Part shown: positions 7,349 through 14,560 of the stretch, piece after piece
Position numbering within the stretch: the stretch's first letter is position 1
Layout: the number at the start of each line of letters is the position of its first letter
Assembly: GCA_035541995.1 (NCBI GenBank)
Contig: DATKMG010000239.1
Location: forward strand, 1 to 16,178
From: DATKMG01 sp035541995
Lineage (GTDB): Bacteria > Acidobacteriota > Terriglobia > Versatilivoradales > Versatilivoraceae
Length of the DNA: 16,178 nt
Direction of reading: 5' to 3'
The notes under the pieces: model-generated
What the model was told of the DNA's origin: nothing
The model's database searches: none
The model's input: only the letters and a program-made list of their open reading frames with translations
Program-made: the position numbers and the translations under genes

Positions 7349-8662
7349 TCACTTGGCCGTTGGGTGACCCTTCATATGCCGGCCGGCGAAATCCAGATAA
7401 TATTTCCAATCCAACTCAGTGACGTCGTGCTTGCCGCGCCGAATGTGGTAGCCGATTGTGCTCTGAACTGATGTGTCCAGCGGAGGTAGATCTTCGGCTT
7501 GTAACCCCTCGGTACCCAGCAGTCGATACACCGGGCTCGCGCCCTTGGCGGATAGAAACTCACCACGCGGGTCTGCCCAGAGATCCTCCGAGGCACTGGC
7601 CACATAGGCTGGGCGGGGGGCAATCAGGGCTATCAGCATATGCTGGTCGACGGGCAAGTCTTCTTCGTGGTCATTGTATTTCTTGAAATTTCCACAAAAC
7701 CAATGGGGAAAAGCGTTGTTGATGGCCGTGACCGTTTCACCAAATTTCCTTCGGCTCAAGGCTGCTCCACCACACCCGGAATCGTTGGAGATAACAAGGG
7801 CAAAGCGTTCATCGTGGGCACCGGCCCATAAGGCGGTTTTCCCCAGCCGTGAATGGCCCATCACTGCCACTCGCCTGACGTCAATTTGCCTGTCGGTTTC
7901 AAAGTAGTCCAGAGCACGGCTCAGGCCCCAGGCCCAGGCTCCAATGGAACCCCACTCATCAGCCGCCGGCCTTGTTTGCCCGGGTTTGTAATAGAGGGGA
8001 TGAACTCCGTTTTGGAAGCCATCATCAAAATCCGGATCGAGGTCCCCATAATAAACCGTGGCCAAACCGTAGCCCCGCCTGAGAATCATCTCCACTTGCC
8101 ATTGTCCGCTCTGGACTCCTCGAGTTGCTTCTGTTGCACGGTTCTGAACGATCCCAAACTCCTTGTTCTCCCGCATCCAGGCCTGGCTAATGGAGATTCG
8201 AGGATCTGAATGAACGGACTGATTGCCATAGAAATTCAACCCCAGAAAGACGGGAACGGGTGTGCGAGCCTTGTTAGGAAGGTAGATCAGGATATCCATT
8301 TTCGGCCCCGCTGCGTCACCGGTGAATCGAACTGTCACTTGTTTCCGAGTAGCCGTCCCCCCCAACGCTTTGGGATCGACTTCCATTATCTGGTAGCTCA
8401 TTTGTTTCGGTTTGCCAGGCAACTTTCCATAGACCTGGGATTCAAAAAGACGCAGGATTTGCGGTCGACGGCGGTTCTTCCAAACGGCGGAATCGGTAAC
8501 GTGTGTACCGTCTTCCAGCACCAGTGGATCGGGCAGAGTGTAGGGGGGCACTCTGGCCTCGTCATAATTGGCTTCTTGGGCCTGTCCCTGAGATGCAATA
8601 AGGCATGCCAGACAAGCGATTACAGCCAACGAGGTCATTGTCGCTTCAAGACGAGGGCTCAT
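7349..8662 (-). CDS. Secreted CE15-family glucuronoyl (4-O-methylglucuronate) esterase
   Basis: The 437-residue alpha/beta hydrolase has a signal peptide (hydrophobic core about 10-26, then SQGQAQ). CE15 enzymes cut the ester bond between lignin and 4-O-methylglucuronic acid side chains of xylan. The nucleophile motif GHSRLGK (269-275, Ser271) and the following SNDSGCGGAALSRR segment (292-305) are characteristic, and His412 in GKHDVTE is the likely catalytic base. Early sequence RRPQILRLFESQVYGKLP (65-82) also matches the family. The acid residue is of interest: Asp294 sits where fungal enzymes have Glu in the SGxGG region, and Glu359/Asp360 in SEDLWADP offers the alternative position used in some bacterial members. 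AAGGAG/GAGG upstream of 8662 supports this start; Met9 would give a shorter signal peptide but has a poorer ribosome binding site. No other xylan-degrading gene is next to it. Confidence 0.9.
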   Translation of the reverse strand: MSPRLEATMTSLAVIACLACLIASQGQAQEANYDEARVPPYTLPDPLVLEDGTHVTDSAVWKNRRRPQILRLFESQVYGKLPGKPKQMSYQIMEVDPKALGGTATRKQVTVRFTGDAAGPKMDILIYLPNKARTPVPVFLGLNFYGNQSVHSDPRISISQAWMRENKEFGIVQNRATEATRGVQSGQWQVEMILRRGYGLATVYYGDLDPDFDDGFQNGVHPLYYKPGQTRPAADEWGSIGAWAWGLSRALDYFETDRQIDVRRVAVMGHSRLGKTALWAGAHDERFALVISNDSGCGGAALSRRKFGETVTAINNAFPHWFCGNFKKYNDHEEDLPVDQHMLIALIAPRPAYVASASEDLWADPRGEFLSAKGASPVYRLLGTEGLQAEDLPPLDTSVQSTIGYHIRRGKHDVTELDWKYYLDFAGRHMKGHPTAK

Positions 8663-8717
8663 AAAAGGGATTCCTCTCCTTAAGGAAGACGTGAGATTGG
8701 GTTGTCACGCCGACTGT

Positions 8718-8759
8718 GCTTTTTGCGGGAAACGTCGGCTTGTGAAACCAGCAAAAAGC
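8718..8759. other. Inverted repeat in the CE15 leader region
   Basis: GCTTTTTGC (8718-8726) and GCAAAAAGC (8751-8759) are exact complements 24 bases apart, and CCGAC (8710-8714) can also pair with GTCGG (8734-8738), so two mutually exclusive folds are possible. It lies 56-97 bases upstream of the esterase start on the minus strand, a position suited to a structured 5' leader. No known riboswitch is recognised. Confidence 0.3.
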
Positions 8760-8946
8760 CCACGGCTCGGGGCGACCGCCGTCGCCGAAACGTTCACCGT
8801 CTTGAAATGTCATGCTGCTCCACGCCACCAACCCCACATCATCTGGATCTGAAGTGACTCGATTATAGTGGGGTCCTCACTACTGGATCAAATTCTTTTC
8901 GAAGAGATCGAGGTCAGAAGGCCTGGAAGACAAGAAGTCAAAGACA

Positions 8947-8963
8947 TGGAGCGCTACGCTCCA
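8947..8963 (+). repeat. Short perfect hairpin TGGAGCG-CTA-CGCTCCA
   Basis: A 7-bp perfect stem with a 3-base loop, followed by GCGTTTTCC. The T-run is too short and too far from the stem for a convincing intrinsic terminator, and no plus-strand gene ends here. It may be a small palindromic repeat. Confidence 0.35.
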
Positions 8964-9234
8964 GCGTTTTCCGCAAGTTTGCACTGTAATGGACGGCATC
9001 TGTACCTGCCTGCAGGTTATCATTGGGGGTCGAGGCGCGGACAGGGTGGTTCGCTTCCCTTAGCGTGATGCTGGCAGAGATGTGCAGTCGCGTGTCCAAA
9101 TTGGAGATACCGGGGTGGGGAGGAGCATCATGTTCTTACCGGATCAGATCCATGCACTCGAGGGTAATTTTACAACTTCTGCCTTATAGAACGGGAGAAG
9201 AACTGAATTCTGATATTCATTCGGTTATTCAGAT

Positions 9235-9263
9235 TTGACTGATTCGGATGGTTTGGCTACACT
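9235..9263 (+). promoter_or_regulatory. Sigma70-type promoter for the LolA-like/hslVU cluster
   Basis: TTGACT (9235-9240), a 17-base spacer and TACACT (9258-9263) make a strong sigma70-type promoter. Transcription would begin near 9270, leaving a leader of about 35 bases before the ATG at 9305. An imperfect inverted repeat (CTGAAT at 9203-9208, ATTCAG at 9227-9232) sits just upstream of the -35 box and could bind an activator. Confidence 0.55.
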
Positions 9264-9304
9264 TTAAGGCTGGCTGAAATGCTGATCTGTTCTGGTTTTT
9301 CAGT

Positions 9305-10090
9305 ATGAAGAGATCATTGATGAGACACCTGACGTTGTTCCTGCTCGGTTTAGCAGAAGTGATTGCCTCGACATCTGCAATCTCCCAGTCCAACTACCTG
9401 GGGGAATCTGAGAAAAAGGCCAAAGAGATTCTGGAGAAAACGGTTCAGGCTTTGGGTGGAGAAAGATTTCTTCAAGCCAAAGACCTCACGACCAATGGTC
9501 GCTTTTACGAGTTCCGGAAAGATGTGCTTTCGGGAACTACGGTGTTTCAAACTTACACCAAGTTCCCTGACAAAATCCGCACTGAAATCGGCAAGAAGAG
9601 AGAAGAAGTAATCATCACTGATGGAGAAAAAGGTTGGAAGATTGAGTATAAGAACGTCTCAGAGCAATCTCCAGAAGAGATCAAGAGGAACACAAAGAAT
9701 GAGCGGCACAGCTTGGACTATGTGTTCCGCTTTCTAATCAAAGAGCAGGGGCTCAAATTTCGTTATGTCGGACAGAGTCACCTGGAACTGGATGAAGCGG
9801 AAGAGTTAATGCTGATCGATAAGGACAATGACCGAGTCAAAATCCTCATCAGTGCGACAACATATCTTCCCATGAAATTGGAGTATCAGACCCCGGGGAT
9901 CGGAAATAGGTGGGGAACTGAGGATGAAAAGTTCTATTACAACTATCATTACATCCAGGGTGTCCAGGTTCCTTTCAAAACCGTTCGATTCGCAAATGGG
10001 TTCAAGGTCTCGGAAGTCTACATAGAATCGGCAGTTCTGGACTCCGGGTTGCCGGACACTCTGTTTACACCAACGTACGCGAAGAAATGA
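9305..10090 (+). CDS. Exported LolA/LolB-like (outer-membrane lipoprotein-sorting type) protein
   Basis: The 261-residue protein has a signal peptide (hydrophobic core about 9-25, then STSAISQ). The mature part opens with a helix (about 34-50) ending in VQALGGERFLQAKDL, then alternating beta strands such as TTVFQTYTKFPDKIRTEIG, EEVIITDGEKGWKI and LPMKLEYQTPG, with a closing strand VQVPFKTVRFANGFKV. This is the layout of the half-barrel LolA/LolB/'outer membrane lipoprotein-sorting protein' fold that carries lipid or lipoprotein in the periplasm, common in Acidobacteriota. The assignment rests on overall pattern, not on a catalytic motif. There is no lipobox, so it should be soluble. The start codon has only a weak ribosome binding site. 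Its TGA overlaps an in-frame ATG of the hslV reading frame (ATGA), so hslV may be translationally coupled to it, although I prefer a later hslV start. Confidence 0.7.
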   Translation: MKRSLMRHLTLFLLGLAEVIASTSAISQSNYLGESEKKAKEILEKTVQALGGERFLQAKDLTTNGRFYEFRKDVLSGTTVFQTYTKFPDKIRTEIGKKREEVIITDGEKGWKIEYKNVSEQSPEEIKRNTKNERHSLDYVFRFLIKEQGLKFRYVGQSHLELDEAEELMLIDKDNDRVKILISATTYLPMKLEYQTPGIGNRWGTEDEKFYYNYHYIQGVQVPFKTVRFANGFKVSEVYIESAVLDSGLPDTLFTPTYAKK

Positions 10091-10164
10091 ACAATCCCCT
10101 CAGCCCTTGGCGTCGTATCCCATTGGCCAAGAGAACCCCGAGAACAAGGAGCATTTGTAAGGCT

Positions 10165-10692
10165 GTGATAAAGAGTACAACAGTCATTTGTGTTCGCAAG
10201 GATGGCAAAGTGGCACTTGCTAGTGACGGGCAGGTTACATTCGGAGAGACTGTCATCAAGCAAAGCGCCAAGAAGATTCGTCGCCTGTTCAACGGGCAAA
10301 TTCTGGCTGGATTTGCCGGCTCGACTGCCGACGCTTTTGCTCTCTTCTCCCGATTCGAGACCAAATTAGAGGAGTATCACGGCAATTTGCCCAGGGCCGC
10401 CGTGGAGTTGGCCAAAGACTGGCGAATCGATAGGGCCTTGCGACATTTGCAGGCTTTGCTGCTGGTAGCCGACAAGGAGAAAATTTTCCTGCTCAGCGGC
10501 AATGGGGACTTAATTGAACCCGATGACGGAATCGCTGCGATTGGTTCCGGCGGCCCCTTTGCGCTGGCAGCAGCCAGAGCTTTGCTCAAACACACTGACC
10601 TGACGGCACGTCAGATTGCTGAGGAAGCAATGAATATTGCGGGAAATATCTGCGTCTTTACCAATCTCGCAATCGTCATCGAAGAACTATGA
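10165..10692 (+). CDS. hslV: ATP-dependent protease subunit HslV (ClpQ)
   Basis: HslV is the peptidase of the HslUV (ClpQY) protease, a double hexameric ring related to proteasome beta subunits whose N-terminal threonine is the nucleophile. From this GTG start the protein is 175 residues and begins M-I-K-S-TTV, so a four-residue propeptide would be removed to expose the catalytic Thr5. Family signatures follow: DGKVALASDGQVT, KKIRRLFNGQILAGFAGSTADAF, AAVELAKDWRIDR, IAAIGSGGPFALAAARALL and a C-terminal IVIEEL. The frame is open back to an ATG at 10087 that overlaps the stop of the preceding gene, but those 26 extra residues are basic, unlike HslV, and would make an unusually long propeptide. 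AAGGAG lies 13 bases before the GTG and TAAGG lies 2 bases before it; neither is ideally spaced. A Ser replaces the more usual Gly before DGQVT. Confidence 0.93.
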   Translation: MIKSTTVICVRKDGKVALASDGQVTFGETVIKQSAKKIRRLFNGQILAGFAGSTADAFALFSRFETKLEEYHGNLPRAAVELAKDWRIDRALRHLQALLLVADKEKIFLLSGNGDLIEPDDGIAAIGSGGPFALAAARALLKHTDLTARQIAEEAMNIAGNICVFTNLAIVIEEL

Positions 10693-10761
10693 TCGATATC
10701 CCGGAGATTTCCGGCCGATCCCAACTGACCAGAAAATAGGCAGGAATCAGATTAATGATAA

Positions 10762-10806
10762 GGCGTTGTTCCCGCTCCTAGCGGGATCGAGTCTAAGGGG
10801 AACGCC
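10762..10806 (+). promoter_or_regulatory. Structured hslV-hslU spacer RNA element
   Basis: In the 128-base spacer an outer stem GGCGTT (10762-10767)/AACGCC (10801-10806) encloses a perfect hairpin CCCGCT-CCT-AGCGGG (10771-10785). GTTCCC (10768-10773) can alternatively pair with the GGGGAAC near 10797-10803. The structure ends 14 bases before the hslU ATG, next to its ribosome binding site GAGGAG. No T-run follows, so it is more likely an mRNA stability, processing or translation-control element than a terminator. Confidence 0.4.
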
Positions 10807-10820
10807 CAGATCGAGGAGTT

Positions 10821-12218
10821 ATGGTGATTTATCTACCAGGAACAGTAAATGAGGGTGAACCTCTGGAAGACTTGACCCCCAAGCAGATTGTTCTCGAGTT
10901 AGACAAGTATATTGTGGGCCAGAAGAACGCCAAACGGGCGGTGGCGATTGCGTTGAGGAATCGGATTCGGCGGCAGAAACTCTCCCCGGAAATGGCGGAG
11001 GAAATTCTCCCCAAAAACATCATCATGATTGGACCCACTGGCGTTGGGAAGACCGAGATTGCCCGGCGCCTCTCCAAACTCACCAACTCGCCATTTCTCA
11101 AGGTCGAAGCGTCGAAATTCACGGAAGTCGGATATGTGGGACGGGACGTGGAATCCATGATTCGAGACCTTGTTGAGATTGCAATCGAGATGGTCCGCGA
11201 GGAGAAGCTGGATGACATTGCCGACAAGGCGGAGCAGAACACCGAGGAGCGGATCCTGGATCTTCTCCTTCCCCCCAATCCTGTCCTGAACAAGCCTCCC
11301 GAGAATTCTGAAGAATTCGCTAAAGCTCAGCAGGCATACCAGAATACCCGAGAAAAGCTTCGAACACAGTTGAGAGAAGGCAAGCTGGATGACCGCGTGG
11401 TCGAAGTGGATGTGCGGGAACGGAGTTTTCCGGCTTTCGAGATTGTGACCAGTAGTGGCGTTGAGGAGATGGATATCAATGTGAAGGATATCCTCCCCGG
11501 ACTGTTCGGTCAAAAAACCAAGAAACGCAAAATGAAGATCTCGGAGGCTGTCGATTACCTGGTCCAGGAAGAAGAGCAAAAGTTGATTGACATGGACCAG
11601 GTTACGCGGATCGCTCTGGAGCGTGTCGAACAAAATGGGATTATATTCCTTGATGAGGTTGACAAGATTGCCGGACGAGAAACCGGGCATGGGCCGGATG
11701 TGAGTCGGGAGGGAGTCCAACGGGATATTCTTCCCATTGTAGAAGGGACGACGGTAAATACGCGCTACGGAATGGTTCGGACTGAACATATATTGTTTAT
11801 AGCTGCTGGGGCCTTTCACGTCAGCAAGCCATCGGACCTGATCCCGGAACTGCAAGGTCGTTTCCCGATTCGGGTAGAATTGGAATCCTTGACCGTGGAC
11901 GATTTCGTGAGGATCCTGACTGAACCCCAAAATGCCTTGGTCAAGCAGTATACGAGCCTCCTGGAAACCGAGGGGATTAAACTGGATTTTCCTGCTGACG
12001 GAATCCAGGAGATTGCAAAATTCGCCGCCCTGGTCAATGAGAGGACTGAGAATATCGGGGCTCGGCGATTGCATACAATCATGGAGAGGTTGCTTGACGA
12101 AGTGTCCTTTGAAGGTCCGGATCTGACTGACAAAGAAGTCTTCATCGATGCGGCTTACGTGCAGAAAATGCTGGAGTCTATCGTCCAGAACCAAGATCTC
12201 AGCCGTTATATCCTCTAA
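10821..12218 (+). CDS. hslU: ATP-dependent protease ATPase subunit HslU (ClpY)
   Basis: HslU is the AAA+ hexameric unfoldase that threads substrates into HslV. The 465-residue protein has LTPKQIVLELDKYIVGQ near its N-terminus, Walker A GPTGVGKT (71-78), the pore loop GYVG (104-107) that grips substrate, a long charged intermediate domain (about 110-240), Walker B IIFLDEVD (274-281), the arginine-finger region ELQGRFPIR (343-351), sensor-2 IGARR (412-416), and the C-terminal tail ending DLSRYIL, which docks into pockets of HslV. The length fits the family (about 440-470). The start ATG follows GAGGAG by about three bases; a GTG one codon later would have better spacing, so either may be used. 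The N-terminal extension of about 17 residues before DLTPKQIV is slightly long. It lies 128 bases downstream of hslV and is likely co-transcribed. Confidence 0.97.
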   Translation: MVIYLPGTVNEGEPLEDLTPKQIVLELDKYIVGQKNAKRAVAIALRNRIRRQKLSPEMAEEILPKNIIMIGPTGVGKTEIARRLSKLTNSPFLKVEASKFTEVGYVGRDVESMIRDLVEIAIEMVREEKLDDIADKAEQNTEERILDLLLPPNPVLNKPPENSEEFAKAQQAYQNTREKLRTQLREGKLDDRVVEVDVRERSFPAFEIVTSSGVEEMDINVKDILPGLFGQKTKKRKMKISEAVDYLVQEEEQKLIDMDQVTRIALERVEQNGIIFLDEVDKIAGRETGHGPDVSREGVQRDILPIVEGTTVNTRYGMVRTEHILFIAAGAFHVSKPSDLIPELQGRFPIRVELESLTVDDFVRILTEPQNALVKQYTSLLETEGIKLDFPADGIQEIAKFAALVNERTENIGARRLHTIMERLLDEVSFEGPDLTDKEVFIDAAYVQKMLESIVQNQDLSRYIL

Positions 12219-12331
12219 CGTGAATCCCGCAATATGGACGTCTGGTCCTACCCACCGTGGGTCCTGGAGTCTCCAAAGTGCCTAAGAGACAGTGCATCCA
12301 AACCAGGCACCCTGGCTGCGACTTCTCTAGG

Positions 12332-13402
12332 ATGAAGCGAATTTTAACACCTGCGGCGCTGCTAGCTTGGTTTTTGCTTTCAGACTGCGGGAAGGTCGGT
12401 GACCCCTTGCCACCGCTCGTTCAAATTCCAGCTCCGGTCGCGGATCTCACGACAACACAGCTGGGCAGAGAAGTCATCCTCAGTTGGTCGATCCCCAAAC
12501 TCAATACAGACGGGTCTGAGGCCACCACACTGGAGTCAATCGAGGTCTTTCGCGTGATCCGGACCCCGGATTCGACTCCGTTCGGTCCGGAACTGTTCAG
12601 CCAAGATGCGACCCTGCTGGCCAAGATTTCAAAATGGTCTTTCGAGACATATTTTAAAAATGGGAAAATCGTCTTTACTGACCCGCTTACCGGACAGGGC
12701 GATGAAGTCTTCCACAAGGAATTGGGCTATATGGTTCAGGCGTTCAATCGCAAAAGACAGCATGCCGGAGATTCAAATCTCAGCTCCCTTCAATTGGTTT
12801 TGGTTCCTGAACCCCCTTCCAACCTCTCGCCTTCTTACAGTGAAGGATTCATCGAATTGAATTGGGAACCACCAGTACAGCGGATTGACCACTCTGCGGT
12901 AAGCGGCATAGTCCGATTCAATGTGTATCGGAGTGATACCGCTACTCAGCCCGTTTTCGATCTCTTGACCAAGACACCGATTTCCGAAACCACTTACAGA
13001 GACAGCACCGCAGTGCTCGACAAGACCTATCTATACAGGGTCCGTTCTGCAATCGCTCAGGGCGAAGGGTTTGTCGAGAGCTCCGATTCGACAACCCTGA
13101 GGGCGCTTAACACCGACGTCTATCCCCCAAAATCCCCGTTGGAGATTACTGGCTTCAGCAACGGAGAATATGTCAGCCTGGTATGGGTCCCGAATTCAGA
13201 ACCTGACTTGGCCGGGTACGATATCTACCGAAGTCCCGATGGAAAAACCTACGAAAAACTCACCGACCAATTGGAAGGGGCGTCGTCATTCATTGATCGC
13301 AAGGTCGAAATAGGTAAACTTTATTATTATCGGGTTAGAGCCGTTGACACCCATAAGAACCAAAGTGAATTCTCGGAAGCTATCAGTGTTCGTGTCGAAT
13401 GA
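12332..13402 (+). CDS. Putative lipoprotein with three fibronectin type III-like domains
   Basis: From the ATG at 12332 the protein has 356 residues and starts with a typical lipoprotein signal: MKR, a hydrophobic core (about 4-16), then LLSDCGKVGDPLPP. Cys19 would be lipidated, although Asp just before it is unusual for the lipobox ([A/G/S] is normal). Three beta-sandwich units follow, at about 33-157, 158-258 and 262-356, with fibronectin-III hallmarks: a Trp in an early strand (ILSWSIP, ELNWEPP, SLVWVPN) and a YxVxA/YRVRA tyrosine corner (YMVQAFN, YLYRVRSA, YYYRVRAVD). The function is unknown; such proteins usually act in adhesion or binding at the envelope. The frame is open to a GTG at 12257, but that would bury the signal peptide, so the ATG is chosen; its ribosome binding site is poor. 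It is 113 bases after hslU and 15 bases before the next gene. Confidence 0.75.
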   Translation: MKRILTPAALLAWFLLSDCGKVGDPLPPLVQIPAPVADLTTTQLGREVILSWSIPKLNTDGSEATTLESIEVFRVIRTPDSTPFGPELFSQDATLLAKISKWSFETYFKNGKIVFTDPLTGQGDEVFHKELGYMVQAFNRKRQHAGDSNLSSLQLVLVPEPPSNLSPSYSEGFIELNWEPPVQRIDHSAVSGIVRFNVYRSDTATQPVFDLLTKTPISETTYRDSTAVLDKTYLYRVRSAIAQGEGFVESSDSTTLRALNTDVYPPKSPLEITGFSNGEYVSLVWVPNSEPDLAGYDIYRSPDGKTYEKLTDQLEGASSFIDRKVEIGKLYYYRVRAVDTHKNQSEFSEAISVRVE

Positions 13403-13417
13403 ATCAGATTTAATGCG

Positions 13418-14548
13418 ATGATCAAGAAGCCTTCGGCCTCGTTACTTCTCTTCATTCTGCTCCTGGTGGACAGTCCTTCGAAGGCGGTGCAGATGTCGAC
13501 GAGGACTTTCAATCCCGAAGAGATCAAGGTCCAAATGAGTGTCGATGTCGACATTGTTTACCACGTGCTGGCACATTTTGTTGTTCCAGGCGATCCCTCC
13601 AATCTTTACTCAGAACAGTATGTGGCTGAAATCCAACAGGCCAAAAAGGACTTGGAGATCGGGTTGACCAAATTGGACCAATATCGCAAGTCCATGGAGG
13701 CTGTTTATCAACAGCATTCGAGATTGCGTTTCTTGAACCTGGCTCTATTCATGGCCGATGATTTTTCCTCGTTCAAACAAGCCTTGCTCAAAGTGGATAT
13801 CCAACTTCCACCTGAAGAAGGGGTGGGAAACAAAGAAACACTGGAGGAAAGGCGGATGCGCGATTCTCAACTTGGCCTCATGTTCGGCAATACGCGACGA
13901 CTGGTCCCACTTTTTCAAAAAAGGTTTCCCGATCCTGCCGAGCGCCAGTTTGTCAAACTTTTTGCTGAATGCCTTGAGGATGAGTATGGCAATTTCTACA
14001 AGGTCTACCGAGAAGCCCGAACAGAGCTGGAAGACAGTAAGTTTGAAAAGTTTATGCTCGTATGGAAATCTCGCGGGCTCGATATGGTGAGGCCTTGGGC
14101 TGCACGCTCGGGCGTCAATGTTTTCAATATTTATTTATCAGAGGTATTAAGAAACAACGGCAGGGGTATACCCGTCAACGAGGATCAACGGGTGATCTTC
14201 AATGTGGTGGCACCCCTGCCCGAAACGCAAGACCAGCAGGAGAAGACGCTTTTCGTAATTCTTCATGAGACGACACACCGATTGACCGACCAAGCAGTTG
14301 AGTCAGTACAATCCACCCCGGAGGTTGAAATCAACAGGGCTTGCGAGAATGCAGTATTCTTTGCCGATCTCCTATACCTAAAGAATCGCTATCCTTCGCT
14401 GCAAGGGAAGTACATGCAGTTCTTCCTCAATCTCCCTACCGAAAAGCCAATTGACGTGTCTGCATTAGAAGGCCAGTTCCGGAGTACTTATCCCCTGTCA
14501 CCAACGTTACAGTCCAGAATTGAGCAACTGGTAAGGAGCCTCTCTTGA
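13418..14548 (+). CDS. Exported protein with HETTH zinc-protease motif, family unrecognised
   Basis: I do not recognise this 376-residue protein. It begins with a signal peptide (MIKKPSASLLLFILLLVDSPSKA, cleavage probably after Ala24). The central part (about 60-210) is helical and charged. At 283-287 is HETTH, an HExxH zinc-binding motif within a hydrophobic helix (TLFVILHETTHRLTDQ), and Glu310 in NRACENAVFFAD, 27 residues after the first His, is placed where a gluzincin-type third zinc ligand would be. These features suggest a periplasmic or secreted zinc metallopeptidase, but the motif alone is short and common, and no substrate can be inferred. The gene follows the lipoprotein gene by 15 bases with no clear ribosome binding site, suggesting co-transcription and translational coupling. 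An amidase or a non-enzymatic relative are alternatives. Confidence 0.7.
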   Translation: MIKKPSASLLLFILLLVDSPSKAVQMSTRTFNPEEIKVQMSVDVDIVYHVLAHFVVPGDPSNLYSEQYVAEIQQAKKDLEIGLTKLDQYRKSMEAVYQQHSRLRFLNLALFMADDFSSFKQALLKVDIQLPPEEGVGNKETLEERRMRDSQLGLMFGNTRRLVPLFQKRFPDPAERQFVKLFAECLEDEYGNFYKVYREARTELEDSKFEKFMLVWKSRGLDMVRPWAARSGVNVFNIYLSEVLRNNGRGIPVNEDQRVIFNVVAPLPETQDQQEKTLFVILHETTHRLTDQAVESVQSTPEVEINRACENAVFFADLLYLKNRYPSLQGKYMQFFLNLPTEKPIDVSALEGQFRSTYPLSPTLQSRIEQLVRSLS

Positions 14549-14560
14549 AAATGGACGCTT

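Larger units (their letters stand above)
8663..9304. other. 642-base intergenic region with hairpins and two leaders
   Basis: This stretch separates the divergent CE15 and LolA-like genes. No open frame longer than about 70 codons looks coding. It contains the inverted repeat 8718-8759, the hairpin at 8947-8963, and the promoter at 9235-9263. I see no RNA gene or recognisable gene remnant. Confidence 0.5.

Noticed and set aside
8947..8975. Hairpin followed by TTTT as an intrinsic terminator
   Set aside because: The T-run is four bases and separated from the stem, and no plus-strand gene ends upstream.
8868..9238. Short open frames upstream of the LolA-like gene, considered as transposase remnants
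   Set aside because: No recognisable transposase residues or conserved blocks could be seen in any frame.
10899..12194. Long open frame (431 codons) on the minus strand
   Set aside because: It lies entirely opposite hslU, has no known motif and is explained by the codon bias of hslU.
12250..12310. Small hairpins after hslU as a terminator
   Set aside because: Stems are 5-6 bp without a T-run, so read-through into the lipoprotein gene is more likely.
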